DNA from: Dichotomocladium elegans
Taxonomy: Eukaryota > Mucoromycota > Mucoromycetes > Mucorales > Lichtheimiaceae
DNA: 64,000 nt
Reading direction: 5' to 3'
NCBI GenBank assembly: GCA_025716815.1
Contig: JAIXMN010000002.1
Location: forward strand, 1,426,001-1,490,000
The translations under genes were made by a program, and so were the position numbers. A model generated the notes under the pieces. That model ran no database searches. It was not told the DNA's origin and saw only the letters and a list, made by a program, of their open reading frames with translations. The first letter of the stretch is position 1. Every line of letters starts with the position of its first letter. Positions 10,581-22,939 of the stretch are shown piece after piece.

Positions 10581-13465
10581 CCCATTCTTTCTACCTTTGC
10601 CCATCTAAAACAACACGCGATGGTCTAAAGAATCACACCACCGTTAAGAAGGCACGCCATTTTTCTTTTTTATCTGCGATTGTAAAAAACGCAATGTATA
10701 AAACGTTTTATTCAGACCTTTGGGAACCCCGCCCCCTTAATTTTTTTTTTTATATGGCTCGTGGGGGGGGAAGGGAAGATACACACTTCAACCATGCGCA
10801 AAGCGCTTCCTATTCATGCAATCATCAAATTCGGCAGTAAAGTGGCTGCAAAATTTTCGATCTTATAAGAACTTGATCAGAATTCTCCTTGTCGAGACCT
10901 CTTCTTCCAAAAGCTACTCCCGCTTGATTTTTGTTCTTACAAACAGACCGGAATTGCTCGAGCGGAATCAGTTCTGACGAATACAGCGGCCAAGATACTG
11001 AGCGATGAACCGCTGTTTCCTATTTATTTTCGCTTTTGTCGCCAAAGGCACACTCTGAATCACTGCTAGTCTATTGTAGTGGGACTTCCCTGTATGGACT
11101 GCTTGGCTTTTGCCCGCTGTGGTCCGAGATTTTGGCAAATATGTCGCGTTGGCCATAAACTATTTCTGGGCGTTTTTTTTTTTTGCTACGCTGGAAATAA
11201 GTCTGATTAGGCCGTTCGCCGAGCCGGAGTCCATTAATAAACGTTGAGAGTGTGTAGAACGCGATAAAGTGCCCAAGGGCGGCTAATGAGTGCCCTTCTT
11301 CGGACAGATGTCATGATATGGTCGCAGCGTCCAGAAATCGCTTTCGCTACTCGGTTGAGAATAGCGTTAAAAGTCGTGGGCTCTTTGAACGGTTCTACAG
11401 AAAGCGTGTGCTTATGTTGATATGAGAACAATCGCAGAAACATTCATTAATACTTTTTTTTACCGTTGCTTCAGAGGCTGTCAGACCAGCGAAATGGCAC
11501 ACCGGCAGGGCCGATGGACAGCAGCTTCTTCTTCTGAGGACCGTTTATCACCTGCTGTTGCATATTCGCCTGCAAGTATCTGATAGCTCCAAGCCGTCTG
11601 TCGTGGTATTCGGAGGCGCTTTCGAATGCTGAATGACGCTGATGATCGCTTGACACGCGTCCGTATTGATTTCTTCCATTGCGATGGCTTCCAAGGGGTC
11701 TGTTGCTTTGTATATCTTGATATTATTAGTTTAGTGGGATGTCAAGATTTAAGCCTTGATATGTGCCAAATAGTTTTGCCTTTTGGCAGCAGCAATGTGC
11801 TGGTGATGATCATTCTCCTTGAAGTCAATCGCTCGCTGTTAGCAGAGCGTCGCGGGCATCCATGCAGGAGTGGCACATGACATCTTTATTGTTTAAATAT
11901 TCCATTCCGCAATCGCAGTGCCGGCCAATTTGTGGGGACGTGTCTGTTTCTTTGCTGGAAGACCGCTTATGGGATCCCAATGTAAACATTGGGGCAACAC
12001 CGACCGAGTAGACAAAGTAACAGGCGTATCTATTCTTTCAGAACAAGGAAAAAGAAATCCGTCGTCATGTTGGAAATTGACAGCCACCTATTTCCAGAAG
12101 AGGCGACCACTGATTCCGGACGAATGATAGTGAAAAAGTAGAGAGTCCTCTAGCAGCGCATTACGATGACGGATAAGGAGCAACTATAGTTATTTAGTGG
12201 CAAGAAGCGCATGCCAATGTGAGCTGCAGATAAGCCTTGCACAGCCTAGTGCCTGGTTTCAGAAAGACCAAAATGTAATGCATTTCAGCTGGCCTCCTAT
12301 GCCGATCATCGACAAAGTGAATGGTCATATTTCTTCTGTTGTGTTTGTTGCCATTAGTAATTTCCATACCATACACTTCTCTATCAATATACTCGTGATA
12401 GCATCAATCAGTTGTCTTGTTTGTTCGTACCCATAGATTGCTTCTGGTTCATCTCGTCTCTTGGCGTCCGCGCTTCTGTCTTGTCTTGCTGGAAAGCATC
12501 ACGTAACGCCCATCCTGGTCGCTCTTTGTTCTCTGCCGCCTTCTTCCTGCCTAACCCAGCCGCTCCCCAATAGATGATATTGTGAGGAGCGCGAGTGTGG
12601 GAAGGCGCCCATGAAAATGATCGCGAAACTTAGTGGAAGAGCATTGGGATTTCCTAGTTGATTGAATTGATGAGAGGATTGCCGACCTTACCATCCATAA
12701 TACCGCCTTGTACAACTTTAAGCATGCGAGAAAAATATCCTGAAAGAGTCGACGCACACTAATGCATATATAGGTGACAGCCTGGCTTCAGACCGATGCC
12801 CTGGGTGTGTTTTGTAGACCAGACGTATGCGCAAAAAAGAGATTTTCTGGGCGGCGGCGCACCGTTTTATTTTTCCTTTTTCATGTCTTTTGCTAGGCGT
12901 TAGCTCAATACCTTTCCTTTCGCATCCACCCATATGGGGAGGTGTGGGATGATGGATGTAGCTAATATCTACATATGCGAAAATAATGGCTCCGATATTT
13001 CAGGTACAAGAGGAGAAAAGATCGGCAAACTCGTTTGACCATCTTTAAGTCTTTCCCTCCACCATCAGGCATGCTCGCGTCCAGTGAGGTACACAGCGCG
13101 GGGATGACAAAAAGACCCCGGCATCGATATTTTAGTAGCAGATCTGCAAGAGGCAAGTTGGACTGTAACGTTGTTCTTTTTTGCAGCAACTTCTGTACTC
13201 TTGTGGCACGGCGATATCCAAGCCCATTGCAACGAATGCGGGGGGGGGTGGGTGGCGGTTGAGATGAGTGTCAATTCCACAAAATGTCCGCGCTCCGGCC
13301 CAAAATAAAGCCCAAGTCCCCGGCCCGACGTCCTTCTCCGTACCTCATTTTCCCCCTCCCCCATCCTCGTCTTCTTTTTTCTTTACCACATTCTCTCCCA
13401 TCACAACACGTCTCTTCCTCTCTCTTTTTTTTCATTTTTTATTTTTTTAAAAAAAAAAGATAAAG
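10581..13465. other. Gene-poor block of about 2.9 kb
   Basis: All frames are short (under about 100 codons) and frequently interrupted. Minus-strand pieces at 10968-11156 and 11471-11656 have protein-like composition but no recognisable domain, and a start-to-stop gene could not be built. The last 100 bp before 13466 are pyrimidine-rich and end in T and A runs, consistent with the promoter and leader of the LtrA-domain gene. The block could contain decayed mobile DNA, but no terminal repeats were found by eye. Confidence 0.45.
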
Positions 13466-16196
13466 ATGAAAAGTCTCGCCAGACGCTTTTCTTCGAGCAA
13501 ACAGACAGACTCGGGCGACCAACAGCAATCAACAACGGTGGAGGAGGGCCGACAGAATCAGAGCGGAAACGCCACCGAACTGATCGTCGAGACGGCCGTG
13601 CCTGTTGCTGAGCAACGATCCGTCCTGAGCAACGTCCTCAGCCGCCGTTCAACACGCCTCTCCTCTGTTAGCAGCAGGACGTCGTCGCGCCGACCCCGAT
13701 CGATCGTCCCTGTGCATGACAAGTACGGCCGTCCTATCCGCGTCCATCCTGGCCTTGAGACTGTCGGCGAGATGGTGATGCATCCTTTCCAGGAGCTTGA
13801 ACTTCTCCGTCGTCGTCAGCAGGAATTTGAACGCGAACGCAAAGAGTGGGAAGAAAAGCATCCAGGCCTACCCATGGAGGGTGAAATTGATATCGAAAAA
13901 CGGTAAGGACGAAGCACAAGATAAAAAAAAAAAAAGCTTACGAGAAGCCCTTATCCGCACGCCTCCTTCTCCCCCCCCCACCCGAAAAAAAAAAACTTCA
14001 GTGTCGCTGTTGTACGGACAAGTAAGTCCTGAAAAAAAGTGCTTCTTTGCAAGAAAAAACAAACGCACGTGGTTAATCAATGTGGCAGCGATCCATTTTC
14101 GGCATTTGATGAACGAGCGCAAAATTCGGATCACCGACGAGGTAGTGGAACAGCTCAAAGACCCGGTATGTTTCACATGACCCTTTCTGTGTCTGCCAGT
14201 GAAACTAACCCTCTCTGTCTCTCTTTTTTTTTCTGCGCGATCAGCTCAATCTCTCCGAAGAAGAACAGATCAACCTCCTCAGGGTTAGACACACGGACGA
14301 TTTGATCGATTTTCTGCACGACACCGAACGATCGTATGCAGTCAAGGTCCACAAGACGGTCATGGTAAAGAACCAGGATGGCGATCCCGGTGATCACCAC
14401 AAGCGGTCGCGGACCATGAGCGACGATGCAAGACCACCTATTCTGATCGACCTGAGCGAGAATATTTATCTGGAGATCCGATTCAAATACGACGAAGATG
14501 ATGAGCCCATCACCAACTCCCGCCGTCCGATCTTCACGGTTCCGGACCCCGATCTTTCGGACGAAATTGGCGTACACTCCGAGGCGACGTGGCTCGAACT
14601 ATTTGGCGATGTGTTCTACGTCGGTTTCTTGTCAACGTATACACATGAACACCACATTGTAGACCAGACTCAGCTTGGAATTTATGCGGCTTGGTTCGTC
14701 GTGGTCTGGTGGACCTGGTGCTCCGGCGCCATGTATTCGGCCCGCTATGACACGGCAGATGTGGCCCATCACATTTACAAAATCATTGAGCTTATGGGTC
14801 TGGTTGGCATGGCAGGCTCGAGCCATAACTTCTGGGACAAGCCCTATGGATTTACCATTGGTTACATGGGTAATTCATAAGCGGGGAAGGGAGCCAGGGA
14901 GGGAGGGAGGGGCCGGTGTTATAGAGAGAGTTCTCTTTCACATGGAAGCCGTCAGGGCAACCAAAGGGGCAGGATCTGACCGAAACCACGAATCCCCCTT
15001 CTAGTCATGAAGGCCGTGCTCTTGTTCCAATACAGCACCGTTCTCTGGCCGGCGATCGTGTCCGGATCGAAATCAAAGCCTGCGCTTATGGGATACGTAG
15101 CTGTTCACTCATTGGCCCTCCTTTTCTGGGGCATCTCGCTTTTGTACCTCGATGACCGTGCGTCCCGCTTTGGTTTGTGGTACTCGTCCATCCTACTCGA
15201 GTGCATTGTGCACATTTACTTTATGACCAAGAACGCGCAGGTCTCACTCAAGGCCAGCCATCTTGCTGAGCGCTTTGCGTTGTTTACTATCATTGTGCTT
15301 GGCGAGAACTGCATGGGCTTTATTCGCACCGTGATGGAATCGGGCACAGAGACTCGTGTTGTGTATGTCTAGTTCAGCCGCTGCTGGTGGTGGTGGTGGT
15401 CGAGGGGATACCATGGCCTTGTTTTACTGATACTTTTATTTAGTATTGCCAACATGTTTGGCGTGGGCATCATCTTCCTGTTCTTTTTCATGTATTTCGA
15501 TGACTTTAGCAAGGAAGTGCTGGAGCACACCCACATGTCCCAACTCTGGATGTACCTTCATTTCCCGCTCCATCTCTGCCAGGTGGCCTTTGGCATTGCC
15601 CTCAGCGACACCATCAGCATCTACTCCCTCGGCGGTGTCGAGGCACTGATGCACAACGCCACTACCCAGCACATGTCCAGCCTGGCCTTGTCGCTCGCAG
15701 CCGTAGCGGCCGCAGAGGAGCCGAGCGGCGCAGGTCATGGCGAGGCAGCCGCGGCCGACGCCGGCCACGCCGAGGGAGGCGGGCTTGATCCATCGTACGT
15801 CTACCGCTCTTTCTGGGTCGCGGGTGGCTTGATTCTCGTCATCAACTCGCTGATCAAATTGGTCAACACTCCCATCAGCGCAGGCAAGGAAAAGAAAACA
15901 AAAACCGTTCCTGCAAACCAACAACAAACTCACTCCACCCCTCCTCCTTTCTCTAGCAAGACGATCGTTTCTCATTTGCTTCACCCGTATCCTCAATGCC
16001 GTCGTCTTCTTTGGTCTGACTGCCACCTCGTATGACCAGCTCAACGGTCTTTCCATGCTTGGCATCATGGCCGCCTGCCTCCTCTTCCAGGGTATGTTTT
16101 TTTTTTTATGCAAAGCGTTCTTACGAATGGATAGTTGATTGACGTGGTTATTATTACTTGACGTGATGAATAGGCGCCTTGGATCTCCTTGATTAG
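13466..16196 (+). CDS. LtrA-domain (low temperature requirement A) multi-pass membrane protein
   Basis: Seven exons (13466-13902, 14054-14165, 14245-14869, 15005-15362, 15444-15883, 15957-16091, 16174-16196) give a continuous 709-residue frame. The first 250 residues are soluble, with a Ser/Arg-rich start and acidic stretches. The rest is the LtrA-type membrane region: it opens with TWLELFGDVFYVGFLS, followed by hydrophobic spans such as GIYAAWFVVVWWTWCSGAMY and the motif HLAERFALFTIIVLGEN, which marks this family. The function of LtrA proteins is poorly defined; the name comes from a bacterial cold-growth phenotype. The exon 5 donor is GC. The exon 1/2 junction is the least certain. The stop lies 110 bp from the stop of calcineurin A. 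Confidence 0.85.
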
Positions 16197-16306
16197 GCGC
16201 GCGCGTGCGCTCTCTCTCTCTCTCTCCCTCTTTATTTTTATGGTTTAGATCTCGATACCAACGTGTCATTTCCAAAATTGACGTGTACAAACAAACTATT
16301 AATTAA

Positions 16307-18138
16307 TTAAAGTGCTTCAGATCGTTCCTTTGTTGCCTGGTTGCTATCCGAGATTGGAGAACTCGCGGCTCGCTCAATGGAGTTCTCCTGTTCAGCAATC
16401 TGCTGCTTGATATCACCCTGCGAAGATCGTCGTGTTGCCGTAGCGGGCGGCAGCCGCTCGTTCTCGAGATCTGTCTCACGCGCCTCTTCAAAGCTGCTGA
16501 TTTTGTCGCGGATCCCTTCCGAACCGAGCATGAGCGTTCCGGCCGGCAACCGGTCCGTGTTGGAAAGATTCTTGAGTTCATTGACGAGCTCAGAGTGTTC
16601 GCGCAAAATGGCATACGCTCTGGAGATGCGCCCAATGGCCATGATTTTGCGGCGAATGACCTGCAGGCGATGGTTTTCGTACGCGCGTGCCATTAGCTGC
16701 TCATCTGTCATGTCCTTGAGTTCGTCTTGGCTGCAAATGTTGAGAATTGCAATTAGCATAGCAGTGATCTTCTCGCCCACAAAAGGCAGTGACCAGTCAA
16801 AAACATTCATAAAATTGGGCAGCCAGTAAGGGTGTGGGCTCGCATTGAACTGGCGGATGTTGAGCACGTTCTTATCGTACCGCAGCACGGCCGCCTTGTT
16901 GTTGTACACATCAATGTAATTAGGTGCGGAAAAGATCGTCATGAGCGCAGGGAAGCCAGTACTCTTGCTCTTGCGGTACATGCGATAACCATTGGCCTGG
17001 GCCTCGTGCGCTCGAATGATAGATAAGAGATTGTTATTGTCCAGAAAGTGGCATGCGGCCTTGTAGCTGAAGAAGTACGAACAACCTCGAACGTTGTTGT
17101 AATCAAATTTAGGGTTCTTCTCCGAGTCAAAATCATCAAAAGGGTCAGCCCACAGCAGATCACACATCAATCCGCTCGTAGGCGTTTCTTCGAAACGGTC
17201 GATCTGATGCCATGTTAGCAAGCTGTGGACTCTCTTTGAGATGATGGCGACCTACTTCCTCGATGTCTTTCAGCGTCTTTAGATTTGGAGAGATCCCGCC
17301 ATGCATGCAAAGAAACTGATTGTTGACAACAGCAGCCAGTGGCAGGCAGTCGAATGAGTCGGTGGCGGCTTTGTAGACCGCCTCGGAGTACTTGTGCAAA
17401 CCTAATAATCAATCATCCATGCCGAGGGAAGAACCCGTACCCGTTAACCGGCATCCTTTTAGTGTCATTTTCTTTCCTTATATACACCAAACATCCACCG
17501 TCTCACACGCACATTCCATTCGAAAAGTGAAATAGTCCGTCAGATGACGACACTCGTGGTTCCCTCTCAGCAATGAGAATGTCTCGGGATACCACATCTT
17601 GAACGAATACAAAAACAGCAGGACCTCAATCGAGAAGTAGCCGCGGTCGACGTAGTCGCCCAGGAAAAGATACCGTGTCTCGGCCGGGTCACCGCCGACC
17701 TCGAAGAGTTTGAGAAGATCGTAGAATTGGCCGTGGACGTCGCCGCATATCGTGATAGGTGCCGGTACGCGGAGCAACGTCGATTCAGTGCTCAGGATGC
17801 ATTTGACAGCGTTGATAATGTGCAATGCCTGGTGCTCCTGGAGTCGCCCTTCGTGGATGAAATGATCCTTCAAAAAGGCAAGGTCCGGGTACCCCGGCCG
17901 CTCTCTGGACCAAAATTGCTCGTCGCTTGGGACCTTTGCAGCAGGTGCGTCCACCTCTAGAGAAGTGCAAGTCCATACATAAATGTGTCAAGCAAGTCTT
18001 CGTGCAAAGAAATCATTTCAGCTCGCTTTCTTTTTTACCAGTGTACACGCGTTCTTTCGTACTGACTACCCGGCCATCATCCATGCGATAGCGTGAAAAA
18101 TCTACTGGTGGTTGTATTACAGCGTTCTTCTCTTCCAT
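16307..18138 (-). CDS. cnaA: Calcineurin A, catalytic subunit of the Ca2+/calmodulin-dependent phosphatase (PP2B)
   Basis: Four exons (18039-18138, 17513-17956, 17256-17401, 16307-17203) give 528 residues, the usual length. The N-terminus [20 protein letters not shown] matches fungal calcineurins and fixes the start at 18138. Metallophosphatase motifs are intact: [33 protein letters not shown], and the HGG and RAHEAQ histidines. The C-terminus has the calcineurin B-binding segment, a calmodulin-binding helix ([20 protein letters not shown]) and an autoinhibitory segment [18 protein letters not shown]. The enzyme dephosphorylates regulators such as Crz1/NFAT-type factors in Ca2+ signalling and hyphal growth. 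The intron 2 donor is GTGCGT, required to rebuild the conserved MECLHKYS. Confidence 0.96.
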
Positions 18139-18922
18139 GATAATAATTAAAAAAAATGAACAAGTAGAAAAGAGCCTGTAAAATCAAAAGTTTAAAACCG
18201 CTGCATAAAAAAAAAATTAGCGAGCTAATGATCACGTGATCCATTTTTTTGGGAGCCTTTGCATTCCATGGCACCGAGCTAGGGTCTCCCCCCCCATTGG
18301 ACTAGTTTCAACCTTAAAAGATGGAATGCTGCTAGCTGCATGCCAAGGTCATCGTATCATCGCCGTTTCATAAAAACAAAAGGGCAGTTTATTCTCACAT
18401 TCGCGCGCCCATCGTCTTTCCTTTCCGACCCGAAAGTGCAGTTTTACCCGCAATGGCTCCAAATTCGACCCATAGTTATATCAGGCGATCTTTCTGCTGA
18501 AGATCAAGGAGTTTAGATACGCCATCAGTGACGCCATTGTTACCAATGTCAGACTCCATGCTTGGCACAGACGCCTAGATCTATGTAAACCAAGCGTGTA
18601 TGAATCTCAAATAGTGGAATGAGACTCTGTCTCACTGTTGAATGAGCTCGCAGACGGGATACAGCTGTTGATTTGGACTTTCCCCGTCAGGAAATAAGGA
18701 TTCCAACACCCAATCCTACGCTTTATGCCTGAAACGCTCTCAAGAGGAAATTTGGTCTCTTTTTTTCTTTCTGGAAATGACAATGAGGAAAGTGTTCAAG
18801 AAGGCGCGGGAGGATCCCGTTGCAGTAAGGTACGAGATGCAAGGTGCAAATGGGTTGTGGTATCTTAAAGCAATGGATACATTTCAGTAGGGTCTTGCAT
18901 GATCGGGGTTGGGTTGGGGTAG
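18139..18922. other. Intergenic: calcineurin promoter side and homeobox 3' side
   Basis: No coding frame with a recognisable product. The stretch holds the promoter region of calcineurin A (minus strand) and the region past the stop of the homeodomain gene. A run of eight C's near 18288-18295 and several A/T runs are present; no other structure was seen. Confidence 0.45.
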
Positions 18923-19192
18923 TCACTTGGGTCCGTTCTTTTTGGTGCTCGCACGCTTATTCTGAAACCAAATCTGGATGCGCCTGTAATTCGTGCAGAG
19001 TTCGTCCGCCAATTGTTCTTTTTCTTCTCGACTTGGCCTCGGGTCTCGACTGAAGGCCTCGTTCAGAATCCTTAGTTGGTCTTCGGTATAGCGTTCTCGC
19101 CGAATATAGGCATTGTCGTCGCCCTCGTTGTCGTCGTCTTCATCGTCATCATAGTTGATGGTTCGACAGCTGGGACCTGCGTTGTAGGTCAT
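18923..19192 (-). CDS. Small homeodomain protein
   Basis: From the ATG at 19192 the frame gives 89 residues; it is open further upstream but without another ATG, so an upstream exon is possible. An acidic Asp/Glu/Asn-rich segment is followed by a complete homeodomain: the first arm and helix 1 are RRERYTEDQLRILNEAF, and recognition helix 3 is RRIQIWFQNKRA with the invariant Trp, Phe, Asn and Arg. The protein ends about ten residues after helix 3, leaving almost no room for an effector domain. It probably binds DNA in the nucleus and may depend on partner proteins; the target is unknown. Confidence 0.82.
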   Translation of the reverse strand: MTYNAGPSCRTINYDDDEDDDNEGDDNAYIRRERYTEDQLRILNEAFSRDPRPSREEKEQLADELCTNYRRIQIWFQNKRASTKKNGPK

Positions 19193-19560
19193 CAGAGAAA
19201 AATTACACGCTTCCACAACAGAGGGGATGTCGTGCAATTTATATTGGGAATATTTTAATTTATCGCCCACTCCAGACTAGTCCTCCTCCAACACATACGC
19301 ATAACACGCGCCCCTCGCTCTGCTTATCATTGATTAATGATGTATTCTCTCTCTCTTGCTATCAACCTAAAAGGGGTATGTATTGAGTGAAAAAAAAAAA
19401 AGACACTGGTCTTACAGACCACATGTAGCAAACGATAAAATAAAAGAAAGGGTCTGTGTTTTTTGAAGTTATGGAGATAAAAAGTGGGTTATGATAAATG
19501 CGTATCCACATCTTTGCGGACAGAGAGAGAGACTGTTCTCGGATGCGTTCTCTTTTCCTT

Positions 19561-20824
19561 TTAAGCCGTCTTCTTCTTCGACACAGCATTGACAGCCTGT
19601 CCATAGAGGTCTTTTGCCTTTTTGGAAGCGACGGATCCGTATCGCTCCACAATCGCCCGTCCTTGTGCAGAGCACTGTGCCACCTGATTATCGATGAGCT
19701 CCTGATTTTGTGAGTAGATCCGGGGCACCGAGAAGGCACCGAGGAGGAACGCGACTGCAAGGTATTTCGTGGATACATAAGTGGCCAATGTCCAGACGAG
19801 GTACGCAACCGCCACTGCCCAGGCCGAGCGCCAGCTGTCCTCGATCAAGACGAGTCGGATGACCTGTTGCACGACAGCCTCGACCACGTCCACCGCAAGC
19901 TGTGCGGTGCGGACGACTCGGTCGCGCGGAATGTACGTTGCCTTGAAACGCTGACTATTCGTTCAACCCGCCCGCACCACACCACACCCCCCGGGGCCTA
20001 CCGCCGTTAGCCGTGTCATGCGCAGACCTATGCTTCCTTGTCTCACTTGCCTGTGCGGATTGGTGACCTCATCAACCGGTTTGCCGTTAAACACGCGTTG
20101 GCCCTGCTTGTGAGCATTAACATAAATCAGGTTGACGCCAGTCACAAGTGTGAAAAAGGCTGCAGCCATTTGGAGCACCGAGTAGTATTGCGTCAGGATC
20201 AGCACTCCCAGCAAGCCTGCAAGGACGCCTCCGGAGCAGTACGGATTTTCCCAGTACACGAGCGAGACAACTCGACGTTTAATATACAGCGATGGGGCTA
20301 ATCATCCATGCAGGATGTATCATCAGTACCTGACATGCGTCTGCTCTCTCTCTCTCTCTCTCTAACCCACTCTACGCACACACACACACAGAAAGAGAAG
20401 GTGTGGGCGCGGGTGTGCTGGGGGGAAGGGGAAAACGATATGATACATTCTCCTTCTACATAGACGCGTGCCTTTCTCCTTACGTTTCCTTACCATCTTC
20501 AGTCTTTTGGGGAGCTCCCGTCAGCGGAGCTGCTGGTTCTGGGGCCCCCGGCACCGTTGGTGTCGGTACTGAAGGCGCGGCTGCTGATGCTGTCGTAGGA
20601 GGGGGAGGAGGAGGAGCTGTCGTCGTTGCGGTTGCCGCTGCTGGGAAATTTTGGTCCATCGACGGATTGGCTACAGGAAAGGGCAATGTCGGGTTGGTCT
20701 GGGGAGTAAAGCGGTAGGGTCCATGACGAGTTGTCCGCATATGCATCGAGATCTTACCAGTTTCTTGTGATGGAGGAGCAGCCACGGGTGTATCTGCGAA
20801 GGGCTCTTGAATGTTATCGGTCAT
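19561..20824 (-). CDS. Reticulon-like ER membrane-shaping protein
   Basis: Four exons (20758-20824, 20494-20670, 20047-20297, 19561-19941) give 291 residues. The N-terminal 80 residues are Pro/Ala/Thr-rich and disordered. The reticulon domain follows: RRVVSLVYWENPYCSGG begins the first hydrophobic hairpin, and a second long hydrophobic pair (WAVAVAYLVWTLATYVSTKY and LAVAFLLGAFSVP) precedes the soluble tail ending AVSKKKTA. Reticulons insert wedge-like hairpins into the endoplasmic reticulum to make and stabilise tubules. The C-terminal KKKTA resembles a di-lysine ER retrieval signal. Intron 1 is 87 bp, a multiple of three with no stop, so retaining it would only add 29 residues. Confidence 0.88.
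20344..20362. repeat. CT microsatellite in a reticulon intron
   Basis: About nine CT units lie in the intron between exons 2 and 3 of the reticulon gene, followed by a CA run at 20380-20390. Confidence 0.8.
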
Positions 20825-20970
20825 GGTTCTTTTGTTTTTGTGAGGAAAAGCAGAGAGAAACAAGAAAGAAACGAAAAGCAAATGGGAAATAGAAAAGCAA
20901 ATGGGATGACGATCACATGATAATAAAAATAGTCTGCTCGACTTTTTTTTTTTTCAGCACGGATCAGCCT

Positions 20971-20998
20971 CACACACACGCACGCACGCACGCACGCA
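20971..20998. repeat. ACGC tandem repeat
   Basis: A CA run passes into about five ACGC units. It lies in the space between the reticulon start (20824) and the acid phosphatase stop (21170), so it may sit in the reticulon promoter. Confidence 0.8.
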
Positions 20999-21169
20999 GA
21001 GCCCAGCCTAAAACCTGCATAATCCTTTTCGCTCCGCCCCTTGTCTCACATCGCCCCTACGTAATGGGAAACGAACTACGCGCTTCGAATTTAGTTTCCG
21101 AATGAACAAAAAGTGATATTTCGGCAAATAATATTAATAGTACGGTAATTCTTTCGGTCTACCGGATGT

Positions 21170-22893
21170 CTATTTGGCCTTGCACTCCGAAGCCCAGTCA
21201 TCGGGCACCTGGTCCTTGACGATGCGTTTGAAAGCTTCCAGCGTGCACAGACTCTTGTCCCCGTTGCTGTGGTGATCACCATCCTTCGCGCATCCAGGGA
21301 GTTCAAGCACCTTGTCGTTATACCGGACTCGGACATACTCGTTTTCTTTTTTGCCAAACCAGTTGCTACCTCCCTGCTTTTGTTTGAAGAGCTCAAAAAT
21401 AATCGCGCTGCTAAAACCGGGCCACCTAATAAAATGTAGGATGATAAGGATGAAATATTATCATCATCAGCTTAGTTTCTCTCTGTCTCTCTCTCTCACA
21501 CATCTCGTTCTCCGATAGCACATTTACTTCATATCATAGGCGCCAAGATTGATTAGTACAGGACCAACCGTCCTTCAGAAAAAAAAAAAGCAGGTCATTC
21601 CTTTTTTAGGTTCCATGTTCGGCAATCGCTCTTCGCTTACGTGTCATGACCAGAGTAGACAAAAAGTTTGCTACTTTTGTCCGACCCATCCACACGGGCC
21701 TGCATCCGATCTCGGATTTCGCCGAGTAAACGACCAACGCCGAGCCTGCGTGCCTCCTGCGAATGGATGGCGGCGTGAAAATATTCGAGCACAACAATGT
21801 TCTCCAGATCGTTCATGACTTGATCGTTGACCTCTTCGGGAAGATCAAACCCATGCGCCTTTGCGGCCGCCAACGTATCTGCCAACTTTTTTATAAGAAG
21901 GGATATGGATGAGGACAGAGGCATTTTTCGTTTTATGATGTACCCAGGATGCCGTTGGCGGATGGATGGCTGTCGAGGGACACACCATCCACGTAGTTTT
22001 TCAGCTTCTCGGAAAGAGACGCGAACTTCTCCTTGCAGAGCTCATTGACTTGCTTGCGGCTCTCTTTAGTGATCTCGCGTAAGCGGTAGCAATACGGATT
22101 CATATACAAGTTCTCACTCATGGGGTCACTGTGATAACCAGAAAGAAAGGATGAGTCAAAGCAGGCATGCGCAATCGATGGCATGATAAACTTGCCGAGT
22201 TCGGATCTTGAGAACAAAGTCGTCGGGACGCTTCTCGGGTGGATACAATCCAGCGGTGATGAGCTGCGATACGGACTCTTGCGTGCGTTGGTAATCCGAT
22301 GAACGAAGCGAGATGGCGCTGTCTTCATATATATCTGGCAAGAAATGGAGCCTTTTTTTAGGGGGGTGTTTGTACATGGCGGTTAATGGCGGTCTTCCAA
22401 ATGGCTTGCTTCTTTTGGTTTTACCGATCAATGTAGATTTCGCGCAGGCGTGCACCGAGGGCTGCCATGCTCGCTCGACCAAGATGCGTGAGCTGTCCAT
22501 AGTAGCTGACAGCAAACATTCTGCGTCAGTAACGCTTATACACACGCATATCTTTGTCCTTTCTTACCATGCACCCGCAGGAAGGGTTCTTGGAGCCTTT
22601 CCGGGCACCTCGGTATCGACAAGCCGCTGCAGCGGCACGCCATACTGCTTGCCTTGCAAGGATTGGATCGTCGCGAACATCTGTGTGTTGCTCTGGCACA
22701 TTTCCCAGACTGCAGGGAAAAGCTGCGTCAAACGTTTACGCACAGGCGTGCGTTCACCTACATATCTTTCAGTTAAAGAAAAGCGCTTTGTTAATCAGGG
22801 AATGAAAGCGTTTTTAGTACCATGCCGATGCACAATTTGTAAAAGACTAAAGAAAATCGGCGCGAGTGCTTGCTTGTTAGTTTCCCTTGTCAT
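21170..22893 (-). CDS. Histidine acid phosphatase family enzyme
   Basis: Multi-exon gene; the first exons are 22821-22893, 22568-22757, 22425-22505 and one starting near 22352. The catalytic signature RHGERTP is rebuilt across the first junction (IVHRHG then ERTPVRKR). Next come CYYGQLTHLGR, the substrate-pocket segment LRSSDYQRTQESVSQL with its conserved Arg, and the proton-donor motif YSGHDTT. The last exon ends DDWASECKAK. This is branch 2 of the histidine phosphatase superfamily (acid phosphatase, phytase, MINPP). The start chosen is an ATG 22 codons before the motif. No strong signal peptide is visible, so the protein may be intracellular or an upstream exon may be missing; an ATG-started frame at about 23004-22930 (MPSARLPPADSGNYP) is a candidate. 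Confidence 0.82.
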
Positions 22894-22939
22894 TGGTACC
22901 CCTCACACACACACGAGATCTTATCGTCCATGTTAAACT

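Noticed and set aside
10581..13465. A mobile element in the gene-poor block
   Set aside because: No terminal repeats, target-site duplications or transposase/RT motifs were found by eye.
20699..20757. 59-nt intron in the reticulon gene ending at CCCCAG
   Set aside because: Its removal shifts the frame and leads to a stop; the acceptor 28 nt further on keeps frame and has a better pyrimidine tract.
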